DNA of 64,000 nucleotides from Rhizobium sp. BK251 (GTDB lineage Bacteria; Pseudomonadota; Alphaproteobacteria; Rhizobiales; Rhizobiaceae). The stretch spans positions 62,001-126,000 of the forward strand of contig NZ_SLUQ01000015.1 of NCBI RefSeq assembly GCF_004345245.1, written 5' to 3'. The position numbers and the translations under genes are program-made. The notes under the pieces are model-generated. The model saw nothing but the letters and a program-made list of their open reading frames with translations, was not told the DNA's origin and ran no database searches. This document shows positions 17,268-26,148 of the stretch, in pieces; position 1 is the first letter of the stretch, and the number at the start of each line of letters is the position of its first letter.

Positions 17268-18318
17268 GGCACCGGCAACCGGTCTTGCAGGGCGGAGCCG
17301 AGCTTCGGTTTCCGTCCTTCCCGTGCTGATCTGCATTCTCGTTCTTGCGATCCTCTATTCGCTGACGATCGGACGCTACGACCTGTCGGTCCGGGATGTC
17401 GCCTACATTCTGATCGACAACGTGCATCCCATGATCATCCCCTATTGGGAACCGGTGCAGGAAGTCGTTGTCGAGCAGGTTCGTCTTCCGCGCATCATGG
17501 CAGCGGTCATTGTCGGCTTCGGCCTGTCCGTTTCGGGTGCGGCACTGCAGGGGCTCTTCCGAAATCCGCTGGTGGATCCAGGCATCATTGGCGTTACGTC
17601 AGGCGCGGGCTTCGGGGGCACGCTGGCAATCCTGCTCGGATTGCAAGGTCCTCTTCTGCTGACGATGGCCTTCCTCTTCGGCATCGGGAGTGTCTTTCTC
17701 GTCAAGCTGTTGTCGACGGTGCGGGGACGCACAAGCATGCTGACGCTCGTTCTGGCGGGCGTCGTCATATCGGCCTTCTTTTCGGCAGCGATTTCCATCG
17801 CCAAACTGCTTGCCGATCCCTTCCAGAAACTGCCCGCCATCACCTACTGGCTGATGGGCAGCATCGCATCAAGCAACTATCTGGACGTTTTGCTGGTCGC
17901 TGCGGCAGTGGTGCCTTCGGCCGTCATGATCTATCTGCTGCGCTTCCAGATCAACATCATGTCGCTTGGCGAGGAAAGAGCCAGGGCGCTTGGCACGAAG
18001 GTCGTGCTGGTCCAATGGATCATCCTCGTCGCTTCGGCTCTTATTTCGGCAGGCGTTGTTGCGACTTCCGGCATCATCGGCTGGGTTGGCCTCGTCATCC
18101 CGCATGTCGCTCGTGCGTTCGTCGGCGCCGACCACCAGCGGCTGCTGCCGGTATCTGGCGTGATCGGTGCGATCTACCTGCTGATGGTCGACAATCTGGC
18201 ACGGACGGTGACAACGGCAGAGATCCCGCTTGGCATCATCACTGCTCTGATCGGCGTTCCGGTCTTTGCGGTAATCCTGCGTCGTCTCCATGCGAAGGGG
18301 GGCTGGTCCAGTGATTGA
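17248..18318 (+). CDS. ABC transporter permease, FecCD/BtuC family
   Basis: 356 aa with about nine or ten hydrophobic segments. The hallmarks of FecCD permeases are visible: RLPRIMAAVIVGFGLSVSGAALQG (about 82-105), NPLVDPGIIGVTSGAG, GIIGWVGLVIPHVAR and the conserved DNLAR near the C-terminus. It probably forms a homodimeric inner-membrane channel with the preceding binding protein and following ATPase. It starts inside the binding protein gene and its end overlaps the ATPase start. Confidence 0.92.
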   Translation: MSNFSAKAPATGLAGRSRASVSVLPVLICILVLAILYSLTIGRYDLSVRDVAYILIDNVHPMIIPYWEPVQEVVVEQVRLPRIMAAVIVGFGLSVSGAALQGLFRNPLVDPGIIGVTSGAGFGGTLAILLGLQGPLLLTMAFLFGIGSVFLVKLLSTVRGRTSMLTLVLAGVVISAFFSAAISIAKLLADPFQKLPAITYWLMGSIASSNYLDVLLVAAAVVPSAVMIYLLRFQINIMSLGEERARALGTKVVLVQWIILVASALISAGVVATSGIIGWVGLVIPHVARAFVGADHQRLLPVSGVIGAIYLLMVDNLARTVTTAEIPLGIITALIGVPVFAVILRRLHAKGGWSSD

Positions 18319-19069
18319 GGCAAGCGACCTCACCATCGAGCGCGGTGGTCAGACCATCCTCAGAAATTATAGCCTGCGTCTGGAACGGGGGCGGATTCTG
18401 GCGGTGCTTGGCGCCAATGGCGTCGGCAAGACAACCCTGATCAATACACTGATCGGCGTTATAAAGCCGAGGTCCGGACGGCTTTCGATCGGTGGTCAGG
18501 TGGGCTTCGTTCCCCAGCTGTTCGAAGTGCCGTTTTCTTATTCCGCGCTCGATATCGCCCTGATGGGCAGAGCTCGCCATCTCGGTATGTTCGGCGCGCC
18601 CGGCAAGTGGGACTACGAGGTCGTGCGGCACTATTTCCACATGCTCGGGATCGAACATTTCGAACAGCAGGCCTTCAATTCGTTGAGCGGCGGCCAGCGT
18701 CAGCTGGTGATGATTGCCCAGGCGCTGACATCGGAATGCGAGCTGCTGGTGCTCGACGAACCCTGTGCGGCCCTCGACTACAAGAACCAGGACAAGGTCC
18801 TGGGGCTTCTTGCCCATCTCAGGGAAACGCACGGCATGACGATCGTCTTTTCTACCCACATGCCGCAGCACGCGGTGGAGATTGCCAGCGACGTCCTGCT
18901 GATGACCAGCGGGACCAGTTATGTCTGCGGCCCGACGGCGGATGCGCTTAGCCCCGAAAACCTGACGGTTCTTTATGACCTTCCGATCGCTCGGGCGGAT
19001 TTCAACGGGCTCGCCAAACATACCTACGCACCCGTATTCCGTCACGATGGAGCGCGCTTCGATGGCTGA
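18311..19069 (+). CDS. ABC transporter ATP-binding protein, iron-chelate/cobalamin type
   Basis: 252 aa if the GTG at 18311 is used (AAGGGGG lies just upstream); an ATG at 18290 would add seven residues. Walker A GANGVGKT is at 34-41, the signature LSGGQ at 125-129 and Walker B LLVLDE at 145-150, followed by a D-loop Asp and the THMPQHA switch histidine. It energises the FecBC-like importer upstream. Coupled by overlaps on both sides. Confidence 0.92.
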   Translation: MIEASDLTIERGGQTILRNYSLRLERGRILAVLGANGVGKTTLINTLIGVIKPRSGRLSIGGQVGFVPQLFEVPFSYSALDIALMGRARHLGMFGAPGKWDYEVVRHYFHMLGIEHFEQQAFNSLSGGQRQLVMIAQALTSECELLVLDEPCAALDYKNQDKVLGLLAHLRETHGMTIVFSTHMPQHAVEIASDVLLMTSGTSYVCGPTADALSPENLTVLYDLPIARADFNGLAKHTYAPVFRHDGARFDG

Positions 19070-20360
19070 GCCAACCGTGCCCGGCAAGAGGCTTGCCTAT
19101 GTCCACTGGGGCAATAGCTGGCAACTGCGAAGCTTCCAGGATTTTCGTCACTATATCGACGACCTCATCTATATCCACGACCTGCCCCAGACCGACCTGT
19201 CGTCCTACGCAGCCGTCGTCGTGCCAGACGCGATGGACACGCCCACGCTGCATCCTTATGCACGGCAGTTGAACGCCTATATGCATGGCGGCGGTTTTCT
19301 TGTCGTATTGCTCCAGGGCCATGCTGACTGGCTCGACATTCCGGGACTTGAGTGGACGCAGGGGAACTGCCGCGACTGGCTGTGGTGGACGAAAGGCAAA
19401 CAGCTGGAGGTAAGGCTTTCCGAGCCACGCCACCCTATCACAGACAGCATGCCTCTTTCCCATATGAGCTGGCATTGGGGCGGCTCCTACAACGTTCCGG
19501 ACGGTGCCCGCTCCATCCTCGAGATTGAAGACGGGCGCGGCAGCCTGTTTCTCGACTTTCCCTCGCTGCCCGGCGGCGGCAGATTGCTGCTCGCAACGCT
19601 GGATCCGCACTCGCACAACGGCCAACGCTTCATGCCGGCGACCACGCGCTTCCTCCGGTCGTTTTATCCTTGGCTGAACCGCGAGCTGGGGATCGAGCGG
19701 CCTGCGAAAAACCGGTTCACCTATCTACAATGCTCTCACGTCCCGTCGGAGTGGCATCCTGAATGGATAGAGGAAAGTCTTGGACGAGCCGAGTTCGAGC
19801 TCCTCTTTGCTCCCTGCGATCGGCTCGGCCCCGAATTGCTGGCGAAGACGGACACGCTCTATATCCCGAGCAGTCACGACGAGTTCTTCCTCAAGAGTCG
19901 AGCCGACGATCTTGTCGCGTTTTTGGAGCGGGGCGGGAACCTGATCATCTGCGCCGAACCGTTTCAACCGTGGTTGCCCTTCATGGCACCGTTCCACGCC
20001 GTTCCGCCGCGCCCTTTCGCCAATATCAAGGTTCGCGTGCGCGATGACCGGTTCGGGATTTTCTCCGATCTCGGCGAAGGATTCGACGGCTGGCAAGGCA
20101 TTTTCGGCCAGTATGCGCGCGGCTGGACCGATCCACCTCCCGGTGCGATAAGGCTGACCGATGTCGGCCCCGAGCACGACCCGAAACCGGCGGACTGGAT
20201 CTGGCAGTACCCGACCCCAACCGGACGCGGGGGATACGTCTTCATGCACAACGGCGACAACATGACCCGATACCCGGACCATGGCCCGAAAAAGGAGGGC
20301 CTCGTTGCCAATATCGCCGTCGCGCTAAGAAGGCTCTCCATGGGTGAGTTGTTATTCTAG
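19062..20360 (+). CDS. Uncharacterised protein with two class I amidotransferase-like halves
   Basis: 432 aa from the ATG at 19062, which overlaps the ATPase gene by 8 nt and has GGAG upstream. Each half has the alternation expected of a flavodoxin/GATase-like domain. The first runs RLAYVHWGNSWQL ... VVVPDAM ... YMHGGGFLVVLLQG; the second runs FTYLQCSHVP ... TLYIPSSHDEFF ... LERGGNLIICAE. No nucleophilic Cys elbow is evident, so it need not be an amidotransferase. The coupling to a metal-chelate type importer suggests a role in processing the imported ligand. Fold assignment is by pattern only. Confidence 0.55.
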   Translation: MAEPTVPGKRLAYVHWGNSWQLRSFQDFRHYIDDLIYIHDLPQTDLSSYAAVVVPDAMDTPTLHPYARQLNAYMHGGGFLVVLLQGHADWLDIPGLEWTQGNCRDWLWWTKGKQLEVRLSEPRHPITDSMPLSHMSWHWGGSYNVPDGARSILEIEDGRGSLFLDFPSLPGGGRLLLATLDPHSHNGQRFMPATTRFLRSFYPWLNRELGIERPAKNRFTYLQCSHVPSEWHPEWIEESLGRAEFELLFAPCDRLGPELLAKTDTLYIPSSHDEFFLKSRADDLVAFLERGGNLIICAEPFQPWLPFMAPFHAVPPRPFANIKVRVRDDRFGIFSDLGEGFDGWQGIFGQYARGWTDPPPGAIRLTDVGPEHDPKPADWIWQYPTPTGRGGYVFMHNGDNMTRYPDHGPKKEGLVANIAVALRRLSMGELLF

Positions 20361-20485
20361 CGGGATGGCAAGGGGTCGAACTGCCGGATGCCCGCCCCGC
20401 ACGGCCTTTTGTCTTGCCGCAGCAATAAAACGCCGACCGCGCTAGCGGCTGCCGAACCGCGCAGTTGCGGCGCTGGCTTGATCTC

Positions 20486-21514
20486 TTAAACCTTGGTGGA
20501 GAACTGGGCGGGCGCGGCGCAGGACTGCCCGATGAGCAGCCTCGGGTCAACGATGTGTTCTCTGGCGGCTATTGCCTCGGGCGTGCGGCTGCTTATGCGC
20601 TCCAGCAACCACTTGCTTGCCACACGGGCAATCTCATCGATTGATTGCACGGCCATTGTGAGCCGAGGAGAGATGACGTTTGACCACGGCACGTCGTCTA
20701 TGCAGGTGAGGGAAATGTCGGCTGGGCATTTCAGCCCGAGATCGTTAATCGCCTGGAGGACGCCAAGCGCGGTGATATTGTTGGCCGCCAGAATGGCCGT
20801 CGGCCGATCGGGACGGGTAAGGAGCCGCATCGCCTGCGTATACGACAAGTCTCCATCGTATTCGCCACGGACGACAAGGCTGTCGTCCACCGGCAGCCCC
20901 GACGCCGCCATGGTGTCGTAGAAACCCTTCATCCGCTGTTCGGCTGTCCAGAGGCCTGTGATCCCAGCGATATGCGCGATGCGCGTGTGGCCCCATCGGA
21001 TCAGGTGTTCGGTCAACATGGCGCTGGCCAGGACGTTGTCGGACCCGATGAAATCGGCATCGATCCCCTCCACCTTGTGATCGAGCATCACGATCGGCAT
21101 TCTGTATGAGGAGATACGCTCCACGTATTCGCGTCCCCTGCCGTGTGGCGATAGGATGACGCCGGCGACTCGCTGGCCGCTCAATTGCTCGAGGATTGCC
21201 AGATCGCGCTCGGGGTCTGCCCTGGATTCCGAGACGATGACCAAATGGTTCTTCTCGATGGCATAGCGCTCGACCTCCTGAAGAATCTTCCCGAAAAACG
21301 GGTTGGAGATGTCGCCGACGATCATCCCGATCAGCCGGCTGCGACCGCTTTTGAGGCTCTGAGCCACAGGATTTGCAACATATCCGACGTCACGCGCAGC
21401 CTGCCAGATACGCTGATAGGTATCTTCGTTCACCTTGCCTGTTTCATTCAGTGCCAGTGAGACCGTCGAGATTGAGACGCCGGCCAATTTCGCGACATCG
21501 CGTATCGTTGCCAT
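20486..21514 (-). CDS. LacI-family transcriptional regulator
   Basis: 342 aa with the N-terminal LacI helix-turn-helix (TIRDVAKLAGVSISTVSLALN, then the hinge VANPVAQSLKSGRSRLIG), followed by a periplasmic-binding-protein-like sensor domain. It is divergent to a sugar ABC operon and probably represses it. A perfect operator lies in front of that operon, and a near-copy lies 4 bp before its own ATG. Ligand likely a sugar or oligosaccharide fragment. Confidence 0.92.
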   Translation of the reverse strand: MATIRDVAKLAGVSISTVSLALNETGKVNEDTYQRIWQAARDVGYVANPVAQSLKSGRSRLIGMIVGDISNPFFGKILQEVERYAIEKNHLVIVSESRADPERDLAILEQLSGQRVAGVILSPHGRGREYVERISSYRMPIVMLDHKVEGIDADFIGSDNVLASAMLTEHLIRWGHTRIAHIAGITGLWTAEQRMKGFYDTMAASGLPVDDSLVVRGEYDGDLSYTQAMRLLTRPDRPTAILAANNITALGVLQAINDLGLKCPADISLTCIDDVPWSNVISPRLTMAVQSIDEIARVASKWLLERISSRTPEAIAAREHIVDPRLLIGQSCAAPAQFSTKV

Positions 21515-21517
21515 TTC

Positions 21518-21533
21518 ATCGAACCGTTTCTAT
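21518..21533 (-). promoter_or_regulatory. LacI-type operator at the regulator start
   Basis: ATCGAACCGTTTCTAT differs by one base from the reverse complement of the operator at 21651-21666. It ends 4 bp from the lacI-type ATG, overlapping its ribosome binding site, so bound repressor would block its own gene. Confidence 0.65.
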
Positions 21534-21616
21534 CGGAACCAGCGTCCGAGGCGATCGGACATATCAGTTGCCAATACAGAGCTTTCCGCGTCTCGTCTAG
21601 ATCGCGCGATCGGCTA

Positions 21617-21646
21617 TTGACACCGATATTGCTCTTATGGCTTATT
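21617..21646 (+). promoter_or_regulatory. Probable sigma-70 promoter of the sugar ABC operon
   Basis: A consensus -35 box TTGACA (21617-21622) is followed after 18 bp by a weak -10 box CTTATT (21641-21646). The LacI-type operator begins 5 bp further on, over the expected transcription start. The spacing supports classical repression. Confidence 0.5.
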
Positions 21647-21650
21647 TCAC

Positions 21651-21666
21651 ATCGAAACGGTTCGAT
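21651..21666 (+). promoter_or_regulatory. LacI-type operator of the sugar ABC operon
   Basis: ATCGAAACGGTTCGAT is a palindrome with 6-bp arms (ATCGAA/TTCGAT), the form usual for LacI-family sites. It sits 150 bp before the binding-protein gene and just downstream of a TTGACA-type promoter. Confidence 0.75.
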
Positions 21667-21816
21667 GCTTAGTGGTTGCGGGTTTCCGCATGCATTTGAG
21701 GATGTTGCCGAACCGGTTCGGAGGGGTGGTGCCAACTGGGACCGCCTGCCGGCTCGGCAACGTGAGATGGACACCGGGGCGCGCCCCAAACCTGTCCCTG
21801 GGAGGGGATCATCGAT

Positions 21817-23121
21817 ATGAACTGGACGAAGACGCTCTCGCGTTCTGTGCGCCTGTGCGCGTATGCATTGGGACTGGCCGCCGCAGCCGGCCCGCTTCAT
21901 GCTCAAGAGAAGGTGACCATCAAGATGTGGAACCTTGTCGAGGAGGGCTACCCTGCCTTTCTCGATTACGCCAAGGCCGAATACGCAAAAACACATCCTG
22001 ATGTCACGATCGTCAACGAGTTCTTCCCGAACGAGGCCTACAAGACGACGCTTCAGGTCGCCCTCGTCGGTTCTGCGCCGCCGGACGTATTCTTCAACTG
22101 GTCCGGTGAGGACGCGCAACGCCTGATCCGCGACAAGTTGGTGCTGGACATAACCGACCTCGGCAGCGCGCCCGGTGGATTCAAGTCTTCGATATCCGAA
22201 AGCTGGCAAGCTGCCTTCGAGAAGGACGGCCGCAACTACGGTGTCCCGAATGAGGCAGTCTCCAAGTATTTCTACTACAACAAGGGATATTTCGACGAGC
22301 ATAAGCTGACCCCGCCCACGGACTTTGCGGGGCTCATCGGCCTTTGCAAGACCATCCGCGAGATCGATCCGAGCACGGTGCCACTGCCGCTGGGCAATTC
22401 CGAGCGGTGGAAGCTCATCCATTACATGACCATGCTCAATGATCGCATACTCGGTTCGGCAACCACCGCTCCGGACTACGGGTTGACCGCTGACGACGCG
22501 GCACTTTTCACCAACCCGGGCTATGTCGAAGCCTGGCAGAAGGTCTTGGATCTCAAGGCGGCAGGCTGCTTCCAGGACGCACCGAATGCGACGTCTCCGG
22601 AGGTTAGCCGATCGATGTTCTCGTCAGAGGTCGCGCCCATGATCTACTGCGGCAGCTGGTGCGCCGGGATCTTCGATGCAGAAGGCTTTACCAACTACGC
22701 AATGTTCCGCATGCCCCCTATTGCTGGCGGCAAGGGCGATCCGAATACAAACTTCCTCGTGCCTCAGGGCCTGATGGTGTCATCGAAGACGGCGCATCCC
22801 AAGGAGGCTGTCGAATGGCTGAGCTTCCTGGTTTCGGCTCCGATCGCGGCCAAGTACGCGGAGATCAAGAAGGCCATCCCCTCGAACCCTGCGGATATCG
22901 ACTCTGTCACGAACACCACCGAGCAGTTCAAGTGGATCGTGAAGGATGTCGCGACATTCTCGGAGGGCATCAATGTCCTTGACGTCAATCTCGAGCAATC
23001 AGTCTCCGAGGCCTATCTCAACGCCGGCGTCGAAGTGCTGAACGGCAGCCTTACTCCGGAGCAGGCGATGGAGAAAATCCGCACGACAGCGCTCGCTGCC
23101 AAGGCGAAGCGGGCGCAATAG
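21817..23121 (+). CDS. Sugar ABC transporter substrate-binding protein (family 1)
   Basis: 434 aa with a signal peptide (about 1-29, ending PLHAQ). The mature protein has the UgpB/MalE-type signature: KVTIKMWNLVEEGYPAF, VTIVNEFFPNEAYKTTLQVAL, and GSAPPDVFFNWSGE in lobe 1. First gene of an operon with two MalFG-type permeases, a UgpC-type ATPase and a glycoside-hydrolase-like protein, so an oligosaccharide ligand is likely. A hairpin follows it at 23163-23186. Confidence 0.92.
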   Translation: MNWTKTLSRSVRLCAYALGLAAAAGPLHAQEKVTIKMWNLVEEGYPAFLDYAKAEYAKTHPDVTIVNEFFPNEAYKTTLQVALVGSAPPDVFFNWSGEDAQRLIRDKLVLDITDLGSAPGGFKSSISESWQAAFEKDGRNYGVPNEAVSKYFYYNKGYFDEHKLTPPTDFAGLIGLCKTIREIDPSTVPLPLGNSERWKLIHYMTMLNDRILGSATTAPDYGLTADDAALFTNPGYVEAWQKVLDLKAAGCFQDAPNATSPEVSRSMFSSEVAPMIYCGSWCAGIFDAEGFTNYAMFRMPPIAGGKGDPNTNFLVPQGLMVSSKTAHPKEAVEWLSFLVSAPIAAKYAEIKKAIPSNPADIDSVTNTTEQFKWIVKDVATFSEGINVLDVNLEQSVSEAYLNAGVEVLNGSLTPEQAMEKIRTTALAAKAKRAQ

Positions 23122-23162
23122 CCGGGCCCGCCCGATACGCGACGTATTCCGAAACTGCGCAC

Positions 23163-23186
23163 CGGCGTCTGTCAAAGCAGACGCCG
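23163..23186 (+). terminator. Hairpin after the binding-protein gene
   Basis: CGGCGTCTG (23163-23171) and CAGACGCCG (23178-23186) form a perfect 9-bp stem with a 6-nt loop. It lies between the binding-protein gene and the first permease gene. Such intercistronic stems commonly protect or attenuate the transcript, giving more binding protein than permease. No T-run follows directly. Confidence 0.5.
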
Positions 23187-23230
23187 AGCCTCGCCCACAG
23201 TTCGAATTTCCCTTTTGAGCATGAGCGTCG

Positions 23231-24163
23231 ATGTCCAACACGACATATGAAACGACCATTCGAGAGACGAGCGGAATCCGCACGAGCCCGAGGCGAACAT
23301 ATTCTCCGCAGATGGCCTCTCTCCTCTTGCTGTTTCCAGCGATTGGCTTGTGCTCGGTCTTCATCTTCATCCCGGCTTTCCTGGCAGTGGTCGGTTCGCT
23401 TTACGAGTTCAGCCTTACGTCTCCGGAGTGGCGTTTCGTCGGCCTTGGCAACTACGCGCAGGCGATGGCCGACCCGGTTTTCTGGCTGGCGCTTCGCAAC
23501 AATGCCCTCATCGTCATCGGATCGATCGTTCTTCAGGTCGGCTTCGGAACGGTGCTGGCCGCAATTCTCGATCGCGGACTGCCGGCCGGCTCCACGATAT
23601 TTCGGACGATCATCTTCGCGCCGATGGTTATCTCGTCGGTTGCGGTAGCTCTGATCTGGCTGATCATCCTCGACCCCAACACCGGTGTGTTGAACGCGCT
23701 GGTCAAGCATGTTGGTCTGACCCCGCCGATCTTGGGTTGGCTCGGCGACCCGAACATAGCCATGCCGATGCTGCTTGTGATCGCAGCCTGGCAGTATACG
23801 GGCTTCATGATGGTGCTGATCCTTGCGGGACTGCAGGGGGTTCCGAAGGAACTCTACGAGGCGGCGGCGCTCGATGGTGCCAAGGGCGTCAAAGCGTTCT
23901 GGCACATCACACTCCCCTCGATCCGCAACGTTCTCGTGGTGGCAATACTGATCACGACCATTGGCGGCATCAAAGTCTTCGACCTGATCTACGCAACCAC
24001 GAACGGTGGGCCGGCAAACGCCACCCAGGTGATGGGCACCTACATCTATCTGCAGGCCTTCTCACTGAACAACATGGGTTACGCCGACGCGATGTCGGTC
24101 GTCCTGCTCGTGCTGGCGGTGCTTCTCGGTATCCTGCAGCTCAAAGCGTCGCGGAGGGCATGA
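23231..24163 (+). CDS. Sugar ABC transporter permease (MalF/UgpA type)
   Basis: 310 aa with six predicted membrane segments after a short basic N-terminus. The cytoplasmic EAA loop reads EAAALDGAKGVKAFWHITLPSIR (about 215-237), the contact point for the ATPase. It pairs with the next permease (3 bp away) in a MalFG-type heterodimer. Confidence 0.93.
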   Translation: MSNTTYETTIRETSGIRTSPRRTYSPQMASLLLLFPAIGLCSVFIFIPAFLAVVGSLYEFSLTSPEWRFVGLGNYAQAMADPVFWLALRNNALIVIGSIVLQVGFGTVLAAILDRGLPAGSTIFRTIIFAPMVISSVAVALIWLIILDPNTGVLNALVKHVGLTPPILGWLGDPNIAMPMLLVIAAWQYTGFMMVLILAGLQGVPKELYEAAALDGAKGVKAFWHITLPSIRNVLVVAILITTIGGIKVFDLIYATTNGGPANATQVMGTYIYLQAFSLNNMGYADAMSVVLLVLAVLLGILQLKASRRA

Positions 24164-24166
24164 GAC

Positions 24167-24991
24167 ATGAACATGCCGCGTTTTCGCATGGCCACCCTGA
24201 TCCTTTACGGCGTCGTTTCGCTGTGGAGCCTCTTCGTCCTCATGCCGATGGCATGGATGCTGTTTGCCGCCTTCAAGACCCGCCGGGAAATCTTCACCAA
24301 TCCCCTCGGCCTGCCTGGCAGTTTGACTTTCACCGCCTTCGACAGAGCCTGGGGTGTCGGTGTAGGCACCTTCATGCTGAATTCGGCACTGGTCACGATC
24401 GTGGCCGTCACCCTGATCGTCATCATCAGCGGAATGGCCGCCTATGTGCTGGCTCGATCCGAAAGCATATGGATGGGGCTGCTGTACCTGATGATCGTGG
24501 CCGGCTTCGCCGTACCCGTCCAAGCGGTGCTGGTGCCGCTATTCCAGATGATTTCGGCCGCGGGGCTGCTGAACCAGCGGTTTGCAATCGTGCTCCCGTA
24601 TGCGGCCTACGGCATACCGTTCACGACCATTCTCTTCTACGCATTCTTCCTTGATTTTCCACGTGAGCTGGAGGAAGCGGCACGTTTGGACGGCTGCGGC
24701 AGGCTCCAGACGTTCTTTCGGGTGATCCTGCCTTTGTCGGGACCTGCAATCGCGAGCGCAGCAATCTTCCAGGCAGTCTTCATCTGGAACGAGTTTCTCC
24801 TGGCGCTGCTGATGCTCACAAATCCCCAGGTCAAAACGCTTCCCGTAGGCATTCTTCAGCTGCAGGGCTCGTTCACTGCAGACTGGCCCGCGATCATGGC
24901 GGGCCTCTCGATGGCCGTCGTGCCAATCCTGCTCGTCTTCGTTTTCGCCCAGAAGTATTTCGTCCGCTCGCTCGCCGGGCTCGGGAAATAG
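24167..24991 (+). CDS. Sugar ABC transporter permease (MalG/UgpE type)
   Basis: 274 aa with six membrane segments. The EAA motif reads EEAARLDGCGRLQTFFRVILP (about 167-187). The start PMAWMLFAAFKTRREIFTNPLGLP is typical of MalG-like permeases. Second half of the channel; 8 bp before the ATPase gene. Confidence 0.93.
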   Translation: MNMPRFRMATLILYGVVSLWSLFVLMPMAWMLFAAFKTRREIFTNPLGLPGSLTFTAFDRAWGVGVGTFMLNSALVTIVAVTLIVIISGMAAYVLARSESIWMGLLYLMIVAGFAVPVQAVLVPLFQMISAAGLLNQRFAIVLPYAAYGIPFTTILFYAFFLDFPRELEEAARLDGCGRLQTFFRVILPLSGPAIASAAIFQAVFIWNEFLLALLMLTNPQVKTLPVGILQLQGSFTADWPAIMAGLSMAVVPILLVFVFAQKYFVRSLAGLGK

Positions 24992-24999
24992 GATCGCCA

Positions 25000-26133
25000 A
25001 TGCCGAACTTGGAAATAGAGAACGTCGTCAAGAACTACGGAAGCTTTCATGCCATCAAGGGTGTCAGCTTCAAAGTCGAGCCAGGCGAATTTGTTGTCAT
25101 GGTCGGGCCGTCGGGTTGCGGCAAGTCCACACTTTTGCGGACAATCGCCGGTCTCGAGACTATCAGCGGCGGTTCCATAAGCATCGACGGGCGTGACATT
25201 TCGCGAGATGAACCCTCTGACCGCGGGGTGGCGATGGTTTTTCAGAACTACGCCCTCTATCCGCACATGACCGTGGCGCAGAACATGGGTTTTGCCCTCA
25301 AGATCGCTGGCAGACCCAAAACCGAGATCAACGCTGCTGTCAGGCGCGCCGCGGAAATCCTCCGCATCACGGATCATCTGCACAAGAAGCCTAAGGCTCT
25401 TTCCGGCGGCCAGAAGCAGCGTGTCGCGATCGGCCGCGCGATCACGCGTTCGCCCGACGTCTTTCTGTTCGATGAGCCACTGTCAAATCTGGATGCCGCA
25501 CTGAGATCGCAGATGCGGGTGGAGCTTGGCCGGCTGCATGCCGAGCTCAAGGCCACGATGGTCTATGTCACGCATGACCAGACCGAGGCGATGACCATGG
25601 CAAGCCGCATCGTCGTTTTGAACGACGGAAGGATCGAGCAAGTGGGCTCCCCGCTGGAACTGTACAACAGGCCGCTGAACCGGTTCGTGGCCGGATTCCT
25701 TGGCTCGCCCAGGATGAACTTCATCAGGGCGCGCGTTACTGCGGCTTCGACAGGCAGTGCCACCATTGTCGCCGATGGCCTGCACGGCTCGTTCGATCTC
25801 GATCTGACAGGCGTTTCCGCCAATGACGAGATCACGCTCGGTGTTCGCCCCGAGGCGTTCGGGGATTCCGGCCAGAAGGGCTGGACAATCGACGCAACGG
25901 TGGCCGTCGTTGAAAGCCTTGGCCGCGAGACCCTCATGTATGTCGACGCCGGAGCCCTTCGCGCGTTCGATTCAGAATCTCATGAGGGCTACTTCGCCGT
26001 GCATCGCCCGGCTCAGATCAACGCCGTCTACGGCGATCCTATTTCGTTCACCCTCGACCCCGCCGCTCTCTTCGTGTTCGCCAAGGACGGCCGTTCCTTG
26101 CGTCACCCGCCGGTGCAAAGAGCAAACCACTGA
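25000..26133 (+). CDS. Sugar ABC transporter ATPase (UgpC/MalK type)
   Basis: 377 aa. Walker A GPSGCGKST is at 36-44, the Q-loop FQNYALYPHM at about 81-90, the signature LSGGQ at 134-138 and Walker B VFLFDEP at 154-160. A C-terminal regulatory TOBE-type domain (about 235-370, LGVRPEAF) is typical of the CUT1 carbohydrate family. It energises the importer encoded just upstream. Confidence 0.93.
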   Translation: MPNLEIENVVKNYGSFHAIKGVSFKVEPGEFVVMVGPSGCGKSTLLRTIAGLETISGGSISIDGRDISRDEPSDRGVAMVFQNYALYPHMTVAQNMGFALKIAGRPKTEINAAVRRAAEILRITDHLHKKPKALSGGQKQRVAIGRAITRSPDVFLFDEPLSNLDAALRSQMRVELGRLHAELKATMVYVTHDQTEAMTMASRIVVLNDGRIEQVGSPLELYNRPLNRFVAGFLGSPRMNFIRARVTAASTGSATIVADGLHGSFDLDLTGVSANDEITLGVRPEAFGDSGQKGWTIDATVAVVESLGRETLMYVDAGALRAFDSESHEGYFAVHRPAQINAVYGDPISFTLDPAALFVFAKDGRSLRHPPVQRANH

Positions 26134-26148
26134 CCCAGGAGGCCTTTT

